Assembly (NCBI GenBank): GCA_035552395.1
Contig: DASZLL010000121.1
Location: 1 to 22,989 of the forward strand
Direction: 5' to 3'
Length of the DNA stretch: 22,989 bases
Source of the DNA: Bog-473 sp035552395
GTDB lineage: Bacteria > Actinomycetota > Acidimicrobiia > Acidimicrobiales > RAAP-2
Shown: piece after piece, positions 13,620 to 20,738 of the stretch
How the letters are laid out: every line of letters begins with the position of its first letter
Position numbering within the stretch: position 1 is the first letter of the stretch
Position numbers and translations under genes: made by a program
The notes under the pieces: generated by a model
Seen by the model: only the letters and a program-made list of their open reading frames with translations
The model's database searches: none
Told to the model about the DNA's origin: nothing

Positions 13620-14693
13620 TCACATCGGCGGTACACGGTCGACCGCAGGCCCGCCCACCACCCGGTGCGCCAACCAGGCGGCGGCCCGCCCGCTCTCATC
13701 GAGCGCGTCGCAGACCAGGTTGCCCGTTTGCGACGCCCCGAACTCGACGAGCCTGGTCGCGTTCACCATGACGCGGAAGCCTGGGCCGCGATAGTGGCGC
13801 CCCGCTGCCCGCACGGGCAGCACCGGCAAGCGGAGCCACCAGGCGACGAAGGCCCCCGCCGACTCCGCCGCCGTCGAGCGGTGGCGCACGACGTCCGAGT
13901 AACGGCCCGTCACCACGCTCACGATGTTCTCCAGCGCCTGCGAGCCGGGCTCGAAGTAACTCGAGTGCGCGTGGACGACGGGGTGATCGGGACCGTTGGT
14001 GCGCAGCCGCTGACCGCCGAACGTCGGCGCCGAGGGTGCCGAGCCGAAGATGCCGAGCTCGGCGATGGCGTCGCCCGGCGCCTGCTCGGCGAAGAAGTGG
14101 GACTGCTCCATGTGGAGCTGGCGCAGGTCGTCCACCGTCATGCCCGGGCTGCCGGCCACGACCACGTCGGTGCAGCGCAGGCCGCAGTCGGCCAAGGCGG
14201 CGCCCGTCACCACGGAGCCGAAGCTGTGGGCGACGATCGTGACCGAGTGCTCGGTCCCGATCGGCAGCGACGCCACGAACTCGGTCAGGTCCATGGCCGC
14301 GTTGACCAGCACGTCGGTGCACTCGATGGACCCGGCGGCCGCGGCCAGCAGGTCGGCCGGGTTGTCGTACCCCTTCCAAAGGATCACGGTGGTCGCCTCG
14401 GCCGCCTCGAAGAGGTGGCGCGCGCCCGGGATCCAGTCGGCGCACATGTTGGTGCCGTCGCCTACGCCGGGCACCACCACCGCCACATGCCGGGAGTCGG
14501 CCCACCCACCGAAGCCGACCGCGTAGTGCTGCTCGGCCGGCCGGTACACGAGGATGTCCGCCTGGCACTCGAGCAGCGCCTTGAGCAACCTTGCCCGGTC
14601 CGCGTCGTGCTCGGGATGTGCGGCGGCCAGATCGAGCTTCGCCGCGGCGAGGTTCTCGGCGGCACGACGGGACCACGGGTCCGTTTCGCGCAT
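13620..14693 (-). CDS. DUF1023-type alpha/beta hydrolase
   Basis: A 357-residue protein with the DUF1023 core: the opening strand HVAVVVPGVGDGTNMCADWIPGA (69-91), YDNPADLLAAA, and the nucleophile elbow VAHSFGS with Ser157. Candidate acid and His residues appear in the later GPDHPVVHAHSSYFEPG region (about 253-270). Many actinobacterial members are secreted esterases, but this one has no signal peptide and probably acts in the cytoplasm on an ester or thioester. The ATG has no Shine-Dalgarno; TAACCT lies six bases before it, inside an inverted repeat. It follows the acyl-CoA dehydrogenase gene on the same strand by 59 bases, so it may be read from its own promoter or with that gene. The substrate is unknown. 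Confidence 0.82.
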   Translation of the reverse strand: MRETDPWSRRAAENLAAAKLDLAAAHPEHDADRARLLKALLECQADILVYRPAEQHYAVGFGGWADSRHVAVVVPGVGDGTNMCADWIPGARHLFEAAEATTVILWKGYDNPADLLAAAAGSIECTDVLVNAAMDLTEFVASLPIGTEHSVTIVAHSFGSVVTGAALADCGLRCTDVVVAGSPGMTVDDLRQLHMEQSHFFAEQAPGDAIAELGIFGSAPSAPTFGGQRLRTNGPDHPVVHAHSSYFEPGSQALENIVSVVTGRYSDVVRHRSTAAESAGAFVAWWLRLPVLPVRAAGRHYRGPGFRVMVNATRLVEFGASQTGNLVCDALDESGRAAAWLAHRVVGGPAVDRVPPM

Positions 14694-14696
14694 GGC

Positions 14697-14713
14697 GCCA
14701 GGTTAGGCCTGGC
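14697..14713. promoter_or_regulatory. Inverted repeat over the promoter of the DUF1023 hydrolase
   Basis: GCCAGG-TTAGG-CCTGGC, perfect six-base arms, encloses the minus-strand -10 candidate TAACCT (14700-14705), which ends six bases before ATG 14693. A protein bound here would block the promoter, so a repressor operator is possible. Next to it, bases 14713-14733 contain two 11-base-offset CCGAGCCCGG units. Confidence 0.35.
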
Positions 14714-14752
14714 CGAGCCCGGCCCGAGCCCGGCCCCGGCCGTCGCCTTGCG

Positions 14753-15895
14753 TCAGCGAGGTAGGCCCAGGATCCGTCCGGCGATGATGTCGCGCTGCAC
14801 TTGGGACGTCCCGCCGGCGATCCCGGCCGCCTTGCTCCAGAGCCACTGGCGCGCCCACGGGCCCGAGGCCGACGAGGTGGGATCCCGGCCGGTGACGAGC
14901 AGCGCTGCCTCGGCCATGCCCTGTGTCATAGAGGTCCACGTCAGCTTGATCCAGCTCGATTCCGGCCCGGGCTCCTCGCCGCGCCCGAGACGGGTCAGCG
15001 TCCTCAGGTTGTGCAAGCGTAAGACGCCCAATTCGACGTAGGCACGGGCGAGGGCGTCGGCCACCATCGGATCGTCAAGCGAGCCGTTGGCCCGCGCCTC
15101 GTCGTAGAGCCGGGCCAGGTACGTCTCGTGCACGACCTGCTCCTTGAACGGGAAGTTGGTCCCCCGTTCGTGCGCCAGCGTCGACCCGGCCACGGTCCAG
15201 CCCTGGCCCTCGCTCCCGATCAGATGTTCCGCCGGGACGAACACGTCGGTCAGGAACACCTCGTTGAACTCCGCGTCGCCGGTCATCTGCACCAGCGGGC
15301 GCACGTCGATACCGGGATCCGACATGTCGACGATGAGCGCGGTGATGCCCTGCTGTGGTCGCGCCGCGTCGGGCTCGGTGCGGGCCAGGCAGAGCCCCCA
15401 GCTGGCGAACTGCGCGTAGGACGTCCACACCTTCCGTCCCGTGACGACGTACCCGCCGTCCACCGGGGTCGCCCGCGTGGACAACGAGGCCAAGTCGCTC
15501 CCGGCGTCGGGCTCGCTGAAGAGCTGGCACCAGATCTCCTCGGCGGAGAGGATCGGCGGCAGGTAGCGCAGCCGTTGGTCCTCGCTGCCGTGGGCGAGGA
15601 GGGTCGGGCCAACGAGGTTGATGCCGACCCGATTCACCGGCTGGGGGGCCTGGGCGCGGGCGTACTCGCTCTGGTACAGCGCGACCTGCACCGGCGTCGC
15701 GCTGCGCCCACCGTACGCCTCGGGCCAGTGCACCCCGACCCAGCGATCGGCCGCCAGCGTCGCCTGCCACTCCCGACCCCAGGCGACCTCATCGGCCAGG
15801 TCGACGAACGCGGGCGGGCGATGCTCGTGCCGCCCCAGCCACTCCCGGAACGAGGCCGCGAACTCCTCGTCCTCTTTCTTCAGCGCGAGGTCCAC
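14753..15895 (-). CDS. Acyl-CoA dehydrogenase (FadE), paralogue of the 19504 gene
   Basis: A full-length acyl-CoA dehydrogenase of 380 residues. It has an N-terminal helical domain, the flavin/substrate strand WCQLFSEPDAGSDLASLSTRA (122-142), KVWTSYAQFASWGLCLARTEP, and the C-terminal helical domain ending AGGTSQVQRDIIAGRILGLPR. The MCAD-type catalytic Glu (YEGT) is replaced by AGGT. The Glu in STLAHERG (Glu243) occupies the isovaleryl-CoA-dehydrogenase-type base position and is the likely catalyst. It oxidises an acyl-CoA to the 2-enoyl-CoA with electron-transfer flavoprotein as acceptor; the substrate is unknown. The GTG start lies 39.5 bases from the centre of operator copy B. It is divergent from the acyl-CoA synthetase gene and close in sequence to the dehydrogenase at 19504. 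Confidence 0.9.
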   Translation of the reverse strand: MDLALKKEDEEFAASFREWLGRHEHRPPAFVDLADEVAWGREWQATLAADRWVGVHWPEAYGGRSATPVQVALYQSEYARAQAPQPVNRVGINLVGPTLLAHGSEDQRLRYLPPILSAEEIWCQLFSEPDAGSDLASLSTRATPVDGGYVVTGRKVWTSYAQFASWGLCLARTEPDAARPQQGITALIVDMSDPGIDVRPLVQMTGDAEFNEVFLTDVFVPAEHLIGSEGQGWTVAGSTLAHERGTNFPFKEQVVHETYLARLYDEARANGSLDDPMVADALARAYVELGVLRLHNLRTLTRLGRGEEPGPESSWIKLTWTSMTQGMAEAALLVTGRDPTSSASGPWARQWLWSKAAGIAGGTSQVQRDIIAGRILGLPR

Positions 15896-15926
15896 GCGTG
15901 TCCCGTCTTCGCGCCTGGCCGCGGGG

Positions 15927-15942
15927 CTGACATCGGCGTCAG
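15927..15942. promoter_or_regulatory. Operator copy B (CTGAC-N6-GTCAG) in a divergent promoter region
   Basis: CTGACATCGGCGTCAG lies in the 77-base gap between the acyl-CoA dehydrogenase (minus) and acyl-CoA synthetase (plus) start codons. Its centre is 39.5 bases from GTG 15895 and 38.5 from GTG 15973, so one bound dimer could control both directions. The arms are perfect over five bases; the sixth is a mismatch compared with copies A and C. Confidence 0.72.
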
Positions 15943-15958
15943 GCTACTGGGACGCAGG

Positions 15959-15964
15959 TAGGGT
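15959..15964 (+). promoter_or_regulatory. Putative -10 element of the acyl-CoA synthetase gene
   Basis: TAGGGT is followed by eight bases and GTG 15973, predicting a leaderless transcript. It lies 16 bases downstream of operator copy B. Confidence 0.45.
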
Positions 15965-15972
15965 GCCCTGCC

Positions 15973-17496
15973 GTGACGGCACGCCTTCGAGCGACCTGGG
16001 TGCCGAGCCAGGCTCGCGTCTACCGCCGGCCGGGCGGACCCTGGGACGTGTCGACGCTCGACACCCTCATCTCGGCGCGCGGCGGCGAAATCGTCGACGG
16101 GGACACCCGTCTGTCGGCCGACCAAGCCGATGCACTCGTCGGCGCGGTGGCCGGCGGCCTCAGGGAACGCGGGGCCACCAAGGGCGCGGCGGTGGCGTGG
16201 CAGGTGCCCAACAGCCTGGCGGCCGCGGTGCTGGCCCGGGCGTGCTGGCGGCTCGGCGCGGTGGCGGCGCCGCTCCTCCATTCCTTCGGTCCGGCCGAGG
16301 TCGATGGGGCCCTCGCCCAGATCGACCCGGCGCTCGTGCTCGAGCTCGGTCCCCACGTGCTGTCGGACCCGGCCGCGCTGGCCGACGCGCTGGGCGGTGC
16401 ACCGGTGCCGGTGGGGGCCGGTGCCGCGTTGCCGTCCGACGTCGCACTTGTCCTGTTCACCTCCGGCTCGACCGGCGTCCCCAAGGCGGTGCTGCATACC
16501 CACCGCGCGCTGAGCTGGAAGGCGTCCTTGATGACCCGGGTCCACGACCTCGGCCCGGATGACGCCGTGCTGGTGCCGGCCCCCATGGCGCACATCGCCG
16601 GGCTGCTCAACGGCGTGCTTGTCCCGGGCGCCGCCGGCATGCGTGCGGCGCTGATGCGGCGTTTCGATCCCGAGCACGCCCTGGTGCTCGTCGGCCGCGA
16701 GCGGATCTCGTTCATGGCCGGGCCGCCCACCTTCTTCATCGCCATGGGGACCGCGCTGGGCAGCTCGGCGGGTGCGGGAGCGGATGTGTCGTCGGTCCGG
16801 CTCATCTCGAGCGGTGGCGCGTCGGTGACGCCGGCGTTCGTCGAGGACACGGCGCGCGTTTTCGATTGCCGCGTCAAGCGCACGTACGGCTCCACCGAGG
16901 CGCCCACGGTGACGACGAGCACGAACGACGATCCTTTCGAAAACGCCCGCGATACCGACGGGCGGGCGGTCGGGCACGTGGAGATCCGAATTTCGCATCC
17001 CGAGACCGGTGCGCCACTCCGCTCCGGCACCGCCGGCGAGCTGTGGGTGCGCGGGCCCGAGCTGTTCGCCGGCTACGCCGACCGCACCCAGACGGCCGCG
17101 GTCGTCGCGCCCGGCGGCTGGTTCAAGACGGGTGATCTCGGCACGGTGGACGCCGAGGGCTGGCTGCGCATCGTCGGCCGCCTCAAGGACGTGATCATCC
17201 GCGGCGGCGAGAACATCTCGGCCTCCGAAGTGGAGGCGGCCCTCGAGGCGCACCCCGACGTCCGTCACGCCGTCGCCGTCGGGTATCCCGACCCGCTCAT
17301 GGGTGAGCGGGTGGCCGCCTTCGTGGAGTCGGCCGCGCCCTTCGACCTCGACGAGTGCCGGCGCTGGTTCTCCACCCGGGGCCTCGCCACCTTCAAGACG
17401 CCGGAGAAAGTCGTGCGGCTCGAACGATTGCCGCTGCTCGGCTCGGGCAAGGCCGACCGGGCCGCGTTGCGGCGTCAGGCCGCCGCAACGACGTAG
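15973..17496 (+). CDS. Acyl-CoA synthetase (AMP-forming, FadD-like)
   Basis: This 507-residue ANL-superfamily adenylating enzyme has all core motifs: P-loop FTSGSTGVPKAVLHTHR (about 161-177), YGSTEAPTVT (about 307-316), FKTGDLG, the hinge GRLKDVIIRGGENISASEVEAAL (about 402-424), and C-terminal GSGKADR with Lys493, the adenylation lysine. It activates a carboxylic acid to acyl-AMP and then the CoA thioester in the cytoplasm. Substrate class is uncertain: the sequence resembles cyclohexanecarboxylate/medium-chain ligases more than long-chain FadD proteins. The GTG start gives a natural N-terminus and is supported by the -10 element eight bases before it. It shares the operator region with the divergent acyl-CoA dehydrogenase, which suggests activation and desaturation of the same substrate. 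Confidence 0.9.
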   Translation: MTARLRATWVPSQARVYRRPGGPWDVSTLDTLISARGGEIVDGDTRLSADQADALVGAVAGGLRERGATKGAAVAWQVPNSLAAAVLARACWRLGAVAAPLLHSFGPAEVDGALAQIDPALVLELGPHVLSDPAALADALGGAPVPVGAGAALPSDVALVLFTSGSTGVPKAVLHTHRALSWKASLMTRVHDLGPDDAVLVPAPMAHIAGLLNGVLVPGAAGMRAALMRRFDPEHALVLVGRERISFMAGPPTFFIAMGTALGSSAGAGADVSSVRLISSGGASVTPAFVEDTARVFDCRVKRTYGSTEAPTVTTSTNDDPFENARDTDGRAVGHVEIRISHPETGAPLRSGTAGELWVRGPELFAGYADRTQTAAVVAPGGWFKTGDLGTVDAEGWLRIVGRLKDVIIRGGENISASEVEAALEAHPDVRHAVAVGYPDPLMGERVAAFVESAAPFDLDECRRWFSTRGLATFKTPEKVVRLERLPLLGSGKADRAALRRQAAATT

Positions 17497-17593
17497 CTCC
17501 GTTCTCTACGGCTGCGGCCTTCTCAGCATTTTCTGTCTTTTCGGGGTACGCCGAGAATTCGGGACCCAGAACCAGCGAACTAGCGTGCTACAG
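17497..17593 (+). promoter_or_regulatory. Promoter region of the secreted-protein gene
   Basis: This 97-base gap is less GC-rich than its surroundings and contains TAGCGT at 17581-17586, seven bases before ATG 17594. TTCGGG, 17 bases upstream of it, is the nearest -35 candidate and is weak. No copy of the CTGAC-N6-GTCAG palindrome is present. Confidence 0.4.
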
Positions 17594-18247
17594 ATGCCTC
17601 GCCGCAACCTCATTCCATTGGTGCTGCTCGCCGTGCTGGCGGTAGGGAGCGCCGTGTTCGCTGTCGTCGGTGCGGCGTCGGCTCCGAACGCCACGACGAT
17701 CGTGGTGCAGAACGCAACCGCCAAGACCTTCGGCTCCCCCACGGGAGCGACGTCGTTCGTGATGAACCTGGTCAACACGCTGGCGGCCGGACCGAAGGCC
17801 GGCACCCTGTCGCAGACACGCCTCCTCGACTACGTCGCACCGGATCGCATGGTGATCTACCCGGTCGGCACCAAGTCCAAAGAGCTGACGGTCCTCCGTC
17901 AGCCCGCGATCTCGTGCGCGTTGAGTGCGTACACCGCGATGGTCGGAGGCTCGGCGGCGTGGAGTGTGAAGGGAAACAACTACGCGCGGACGGAGACCCT
18001 GGCCGACTACACAGCCCGGGTACCCCGAACGGGAGGGACGACCTGCGAGCCCCACGTCCTGCACGCCCGGGGCAACGTGGACGAGACGGTCATCATCCGC
18101 TCGGGCTACCTCGTGGCGGCCGGGGTGCGGGTCGTGGTGCCGGCCCAGACGCTGGGCTCGGGGCAGGCGGCAGCGCACGGGATCGAAGGCGAGACCCTCG
18201 TCTTCATCAAGATCGGCGGGGTGCTGGTCCGTTCGCTGGCGCGCTAG
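17594..18247 (+). CDS. Secreted or membrane-anchored protein of unknown function
   Basis: A 217-residue protein. MPRRN followed by LIPLVLLAVLAVGSAVFAVVGAASA is a clear signal peptide or anchor; there is no lipobox cysteine. The mature part has about 190 residues with two cysteines (AISCALSAY and GTTCEPHV) that could form a disulfide. Predicted strands include TRLLDYVAPDRMVIYPVG and GETLVFIKIGGVLVRSLAR. The pattern (a short phrase on 'lvntla', a conserved 'DYVAPDR', a terminal 'FIKIGGVLVR') loosely resembles small actinobacterial extracytoplasmic lipoproteins of LppX/LprG-like size, but I do not recognise a family. The ATG is chosen from the signal peptide and from TAGCGT seven bases upstream. 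The frame is open upstream only because it is a shadow of the synthetase gene. Confidence 0.75.
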   Translation: MPRRNLIPLVLLAVLAVGSAVFAVVGAASAPNATTIVVQNATAKTFGSPTGATSFVMNLVNTLAAGPKAGTLSQTRLLDYVAPDRMVIYPVGTKSKELTVLRQPAISCALSAYTAMVGGSAAWSVKGNNYARTETLADYTARVPRTGGTTCEPHVLHARGNVDETVIIRSGYLVAAGVRVVVPAQTLGSGQAAAHGIEGETLVFIKIGGVLVRSLAR

Positions 18248-18269
18248 GCACCATCTCCCGGCGACGGGT

Positions 18270-19433
18270 TCAGGACAGCGCCTGGCCTGACTCCAAGCGG
18301 GTGCGCAAGATGGCGGCGATGCGATCCCGATGGAGCGAGGCGTCGCCGAAGCTGACCTGGTCCAGCTGGGCCCGCTTCACGTAGAGGTGCATGTCGTGCT
18401 CCCAGGTGAAGCCGATGCCGCCGTGCACCTGGAGCCCGGTTCCCATGACGCGGCGAGATGCGTCGGAACACCAGGCCTTGGCCATGCTTGCCGCGAGCGA
18501 GCGGTCGGGATCGGCGGCGGCCCCGCACCACGCCGCGTAGTACACCGTCGAGCGCATCCCCTCCACGTCGACGAGCGCGTCGGCCAGCATGTGCTTGACC
18601 GCCTGGAACGAGCCGATCGGCTTGCCGAACTGCACCCGGTCCTTGGCGTACCCCACCGACATCGACAGCACCTGGTCCGCCGCGCCGAGCATCTCCGCCG
18701 AGGCCAGGGTCGCGGCACGATCGAGCGTCCGGGCGGCGGCGTCGGCGCCCCCGACGCGGCGGGCCGGGGTCCCGTCGAAAGCCAGGACACCGAGCTCGCG
18801 CGTGCGGTCCATCGCGGCCAGAGGCTCGGGCTGCCCCGCGCTGCGCAAATCCACCGCATAGACGGCGCCTTCGGCGACCACGACGGCCACGTCCGCCGAG
18901 GGGGCGTAGAGCGCCGGCGGCGTCTCGCCGTCCAAGCGCACCTCGCCCTCCGCTCCCCCGTCGGTCACGACGATGCGTCCGATGGGGGCGACCACCGTGC
19001 AGCCGATCGCCGAGCCCGAGCAGAGCGCCTCGCGCCACTCCTTGGTCCCCGAGTCGGCGCGGGCGTCGGGTCCGCTCAGCGCGCCGAGCGCTACGACGGA
19101 AGGGAGGAAGGGGGCGGCCACCAGCCGGCGGCCCAGCTCCTCGCACAGCACCGCGACCTCGACCAGGCCCAGCCCGAGACCGCCCTCGTCCTCGGGTTGC
19201 TCCGTGGCGAGCCACCCCTGCTCGGCCATGGCGTCCCAGACGGAGGCGTCATAGGCACGCGGGGCGTCCGCCGAAGCAGTCTCCGCCGACGCGTCGCCCG
19301 CGCTGGGCAAGGTGCCGACGACGGCGCCGGTCCCCACCCGTGCCCGCAGTGTGTCGTGCCCCGCCCGGCCGTCGAGCAGCGTCGCCGCCGCCTCGCGCAA
19401 AGCCTGTTGATCGGCCGAAAGGTCGAAGTCCAC
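18270..19433 (-). CDS. Acyl-CoA dehydrogenase, FadE28-like partner subunit
   Basis: A 387-residue acyl-CoA dehydrogenase. It starts VDFDLSADQQALREAAATLLDG and ends with the segment SMSVGYAKDRVQFGKPIGSFQAVKHMLAD ... GTGLQVHGGIGFTWEHDMHLYVKRAQLDQVSFGDASLHRDRIA. The middle FAD-binding domain is shortened and divergent: the usual SEPxAGSD motif is not recognisable. The catalytic ER glutamate of the 19504 protein is absent (TLDRAATL here). These features fit the non-catalytic-type subunit of heteromeric alpha2beta2 dehydrogenases such as steroid FadE28-FadE29, and the divergent 19504 gene would supply the other subunit. Start: GTG 19433 is preferred over ATG 19454 because TAGACT (19442-19447) lies eight bases before it and similarity begins at MDFDLS. 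Confidence 0.85.
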   Translation of the reverse strand: MDFDLSADQQALREAAATLLDGRAGHDTLRARVGTGAVVGTLPSAGDASAETASADAPRAYDASVWDAMAEQGWLATEQPEDEGGLGLGLVEVAVLCEELGRRLVAAPFLPSVVALGALSGPDARADSGTKEWREALCSGSAIGCTVVAPIGRIVVTDGGAEGEVRLDGETPPALYAPSADVAVVVAEGAVYAVDLRSAGQPEPLAAMDRTRELGVLAFDGTPARRVGGADAAARTLDRAATLASAEMLGAADQVLSMSVGYAKDRVQFGKPIGSFQAVKHMLADALVDVEGMRSTVYYAAWCGAAADPDRSLAASMAKAWCSDASRRVMGTGLQVHGGIGFTWEHDMHLYVKRAQLDQVSFGDASLHRDRIAAILRTRLESGQALS

Positions 19434-19441
19434 GGCGGCGG

Positions 19442-19447
19442 AGTCTA
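19442..19447 (-). promoter_or_regulatory. Putative -10 element of the FadE28-like gene
   Basis: TAGACT on the minus strand, eight bases before GTG 19433. It lies inside the coding region if ATG 19454 were the start, which argues for the shorter protein. Confidence 0.45.
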
Positions 19448-19456
19448 CGGTCATCA

Positions 19457-19472
19457 CTGACACAGGTGTCAG
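19457..19472. promoter_or_regulatory. Operator copy C (CTGAC-N6-GTCAG) between the divergent dehydrogenase pair
   Basis: CTGACACAGGTGTCAG has perfect six-base arms (CTGACA/TGTCAG) around a four-base centre. Its centre is 39.5 bases from ATG 19504 (plus) and 31.5 from GTG 19433 (minus). It is the third copy of the palindrome found at 13558 and 15927 and would let one regulator control both subunits of the proposed heteromeric dehydrogenase. Confidence 0.77.
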
Positions 19473-19490
19473 CCCGGAAGGCCCTTGTGC

Positions 19491-19496
19491 CATGCT
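19491..19496 (+). promoter_or_regulatory. Putative -10 element of the 19504 acyl-CoA dehydrogenase gene
   Basis: CATGCT is followed by seven bases and ATG 19504. Because it includes the alternative upstream ATG (19492), the shorter protein MDLRSTAEQ is preferred, which also matches the start of the 14753 paralogue (MDLALKKED). Confidence 0.4.
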
Positions 19497-19503
19497 GCGG
19501 CGA

Positions 19504-20682
19504 ATGGATCTCCGCTCCACCGCCGAACAGGAGGTGCTGCGCGACGCCTTCCGGGGCTGGCTCACCGAGCACCTCCCGTGGCCCTACGGCGTCGGCCTGC
19601 CTCCCCGCTTCAGCGACCTCGACGAGACGGTCGCGTTCGGTCGCCGCTGGCAGGGCGACCTGGCCGAGGCCGGCTGGGTGGGCGTGACCTGGCCCGAGGA
19701 GTACGGCGGGCGGGGACTGGGTGCCCTCGAGAATTATGTGGTCATCGAGGAGCTGGCCCGGGCGCGCGCGCCCGAATTGGTCGGTCGCATCGGCATCAAC
19801 CTGGTCGGCCCGACGCTCCTCGCTCATGGCACCGACGAGCAAAAGGCTCGGTTCCTGCCGCGGATCCTCTCGGCCGACGAGCTCTGGTGCCAGCTGTTCA
19901 GCGAGCCGGACGCCGGCAGCGACCTGGCGTCGCTCACCACGCGCGCCGTCCCGGTCGACGGTGGCTACCGCGTGACCGGGCGGAAGGTTTGGACCTCGTA
20001 CGCCCAGTTCGCCGACTGGGGTCTCTGCCTGACCCGGAGTGACCCTGACGCGCCGAAGCGCCAGCAGGGCATCACCGCGTTGATCGTGGACATGCACGCT
20101 CAGGGCGTCGGCGTCCATCCGTTGGTGCAGTCGACCGGCGAAGCCGAGTTCAACGAGGTCGAGATGGACGACGTGTTCATTCCCTCCGACCGTCGTGTGG
20201 GCCCCGAGGGCGAGGGTTGGTCGGTGGCGGGGTCGACGCTGACACACGAGCGGGGCATCAACCCGCGCCAGCTCGTGATCCACACGCAGCTCATCGAGGA
20301 GCTGCTCCGGTTGGCGCACGACAACGGGAGCTTCGACAACTGGCGCCTGCGCCAGGAACTGGCGCAGGCCGCGACCGAGGTCCGGTTGTTCCAGCTGCAC
20401 AACTGGCGCTCCCTCACCCGCCTGTCGAAGGGTGAGGCACCTGGTCCGGAGGGCAGTGCCCTCAAGCTGTTCTGGAGCGAGATGTCCAAGCGCCTGCACC
20501 GGACCGCGCTCGAGGTGCTTGGTGAGGCGTCGCCGTTGTGGGAAGGGGCGCCGGGGAACCCGGCCAACGGGGCCTGGCAGCGCTCGTGGCTCTACTACCA
20601 GGCGTCGTCGATCTTCGCGGGCACGAACGAGATCCAACGGACCCTCGTCGGCGAGCGGGTCCTCGGGCTGCCCCGGAGTTGA
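19504..20682 (+). CDS. Acyl-CoA dehydrogenase, FadE29-like catalytic subunit
   Basis: A 392-residue acyl-CoA dehydrogenase. The flavin strand LWCQLFSEPDAGSDLASLTTRA is at 127-148, KVWTSYAQFADWGLCLTRSD at 161-180 and EFNEVEMDDVFIPSD around 215-229. STLTHERG carries the probable catalytic base Glu249, and the C-terminus is SSIFAGTNEIQRTLVGERVLGLPRS. It is strongly similar to the product of 14753-15895, with long identical stretches, so the two are paralogues. Paired with the divergent FadE28-like gene it would form an alpha2beta2 dehydrogenase that desaturates a bulky acyl-CoA. It is the first gene of a plus-strand operon continuing into the crotonase-like and CaiB-like genes. The start was chosen by the promoter element and by comparison with the paralogue; ATG 19492 would add four residues. 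Confidence 0.9.
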   Translation: MDLRSTAEQEVLRDAFRGWLTEHLPWPYGVGLPPRFSDLDETVAFGRRWQGDLAEAGWVGVTWPEEYGGRGLGALENYVVIEELARARAPELVGRIGINLVGPTLLAHGTDEQKARFLPRILSADELWCQLFSEPDAGSDLASLTTRAVPVDGGYRVTGRKVWTSYAQFADWGLCLTRSDPDAPKRQQGITALIVDMHAQGVGVHPLVQSTGEAEFNEVEMDDVFIPSDRRVGPEGEGWSVAGSTLTHERGINPRQLVIHTQLIEELLRLAHDNGSFDNWRLRQELAQAATEVRLFQLHNWRSLTRLSKGEAPGPEGSALKLFWSEMSKRLHRTALEVLGEASPLWEGAPGNPANGAWQRSWLYYQASSIFAGTNEIQRTLVGERVLGLPRS

Positions 20683-20723
20683 CCCGGTCCCGGGCTGATG
20701 ACGCGACACGACAGGATGGCGGC

Positions 20724-20729
20724 AGGAGG
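20724..20729 (+). promoter_or_regulatory. Ribosome-binding site deciding the crotonase-like start
   Basis: A perfect AGGAGG is immediately followed by ATG 20730 (no spacer) and nine bases later by ATG 20739 in the same frame. Only the second has workable spacing. Confidence 0.7.
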
Positions 20730-20738
20730 ATGACCGAG

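Noticed and set aside
15880..17268. Minus open frame (about 462 codons) opposite the acyl-CoA synthetase
   Set aside because: The plus strand carries every ANL motif in order; the minus frame is Arg/Gly/His-rich without structure.
17885..17902. Perfect 7-bp hairpin CTGACGG-TCCT-CCGTCAG resembling the regulon palindrome
   Set aside because: The half-sites are eight bases apart rather than six and it lies deep inside the coding region of the secreted protein, so it is unlikely to be an operator.
20538..20738. Upstream extension of the crotonase-like gene to an earlier start
   Set aside because: The extension overlaps the acyl-CoA dehydrogenase in another frame and is Arg-rich nonsense; AGGAGG with nine-base spacing supports ATG 20739.
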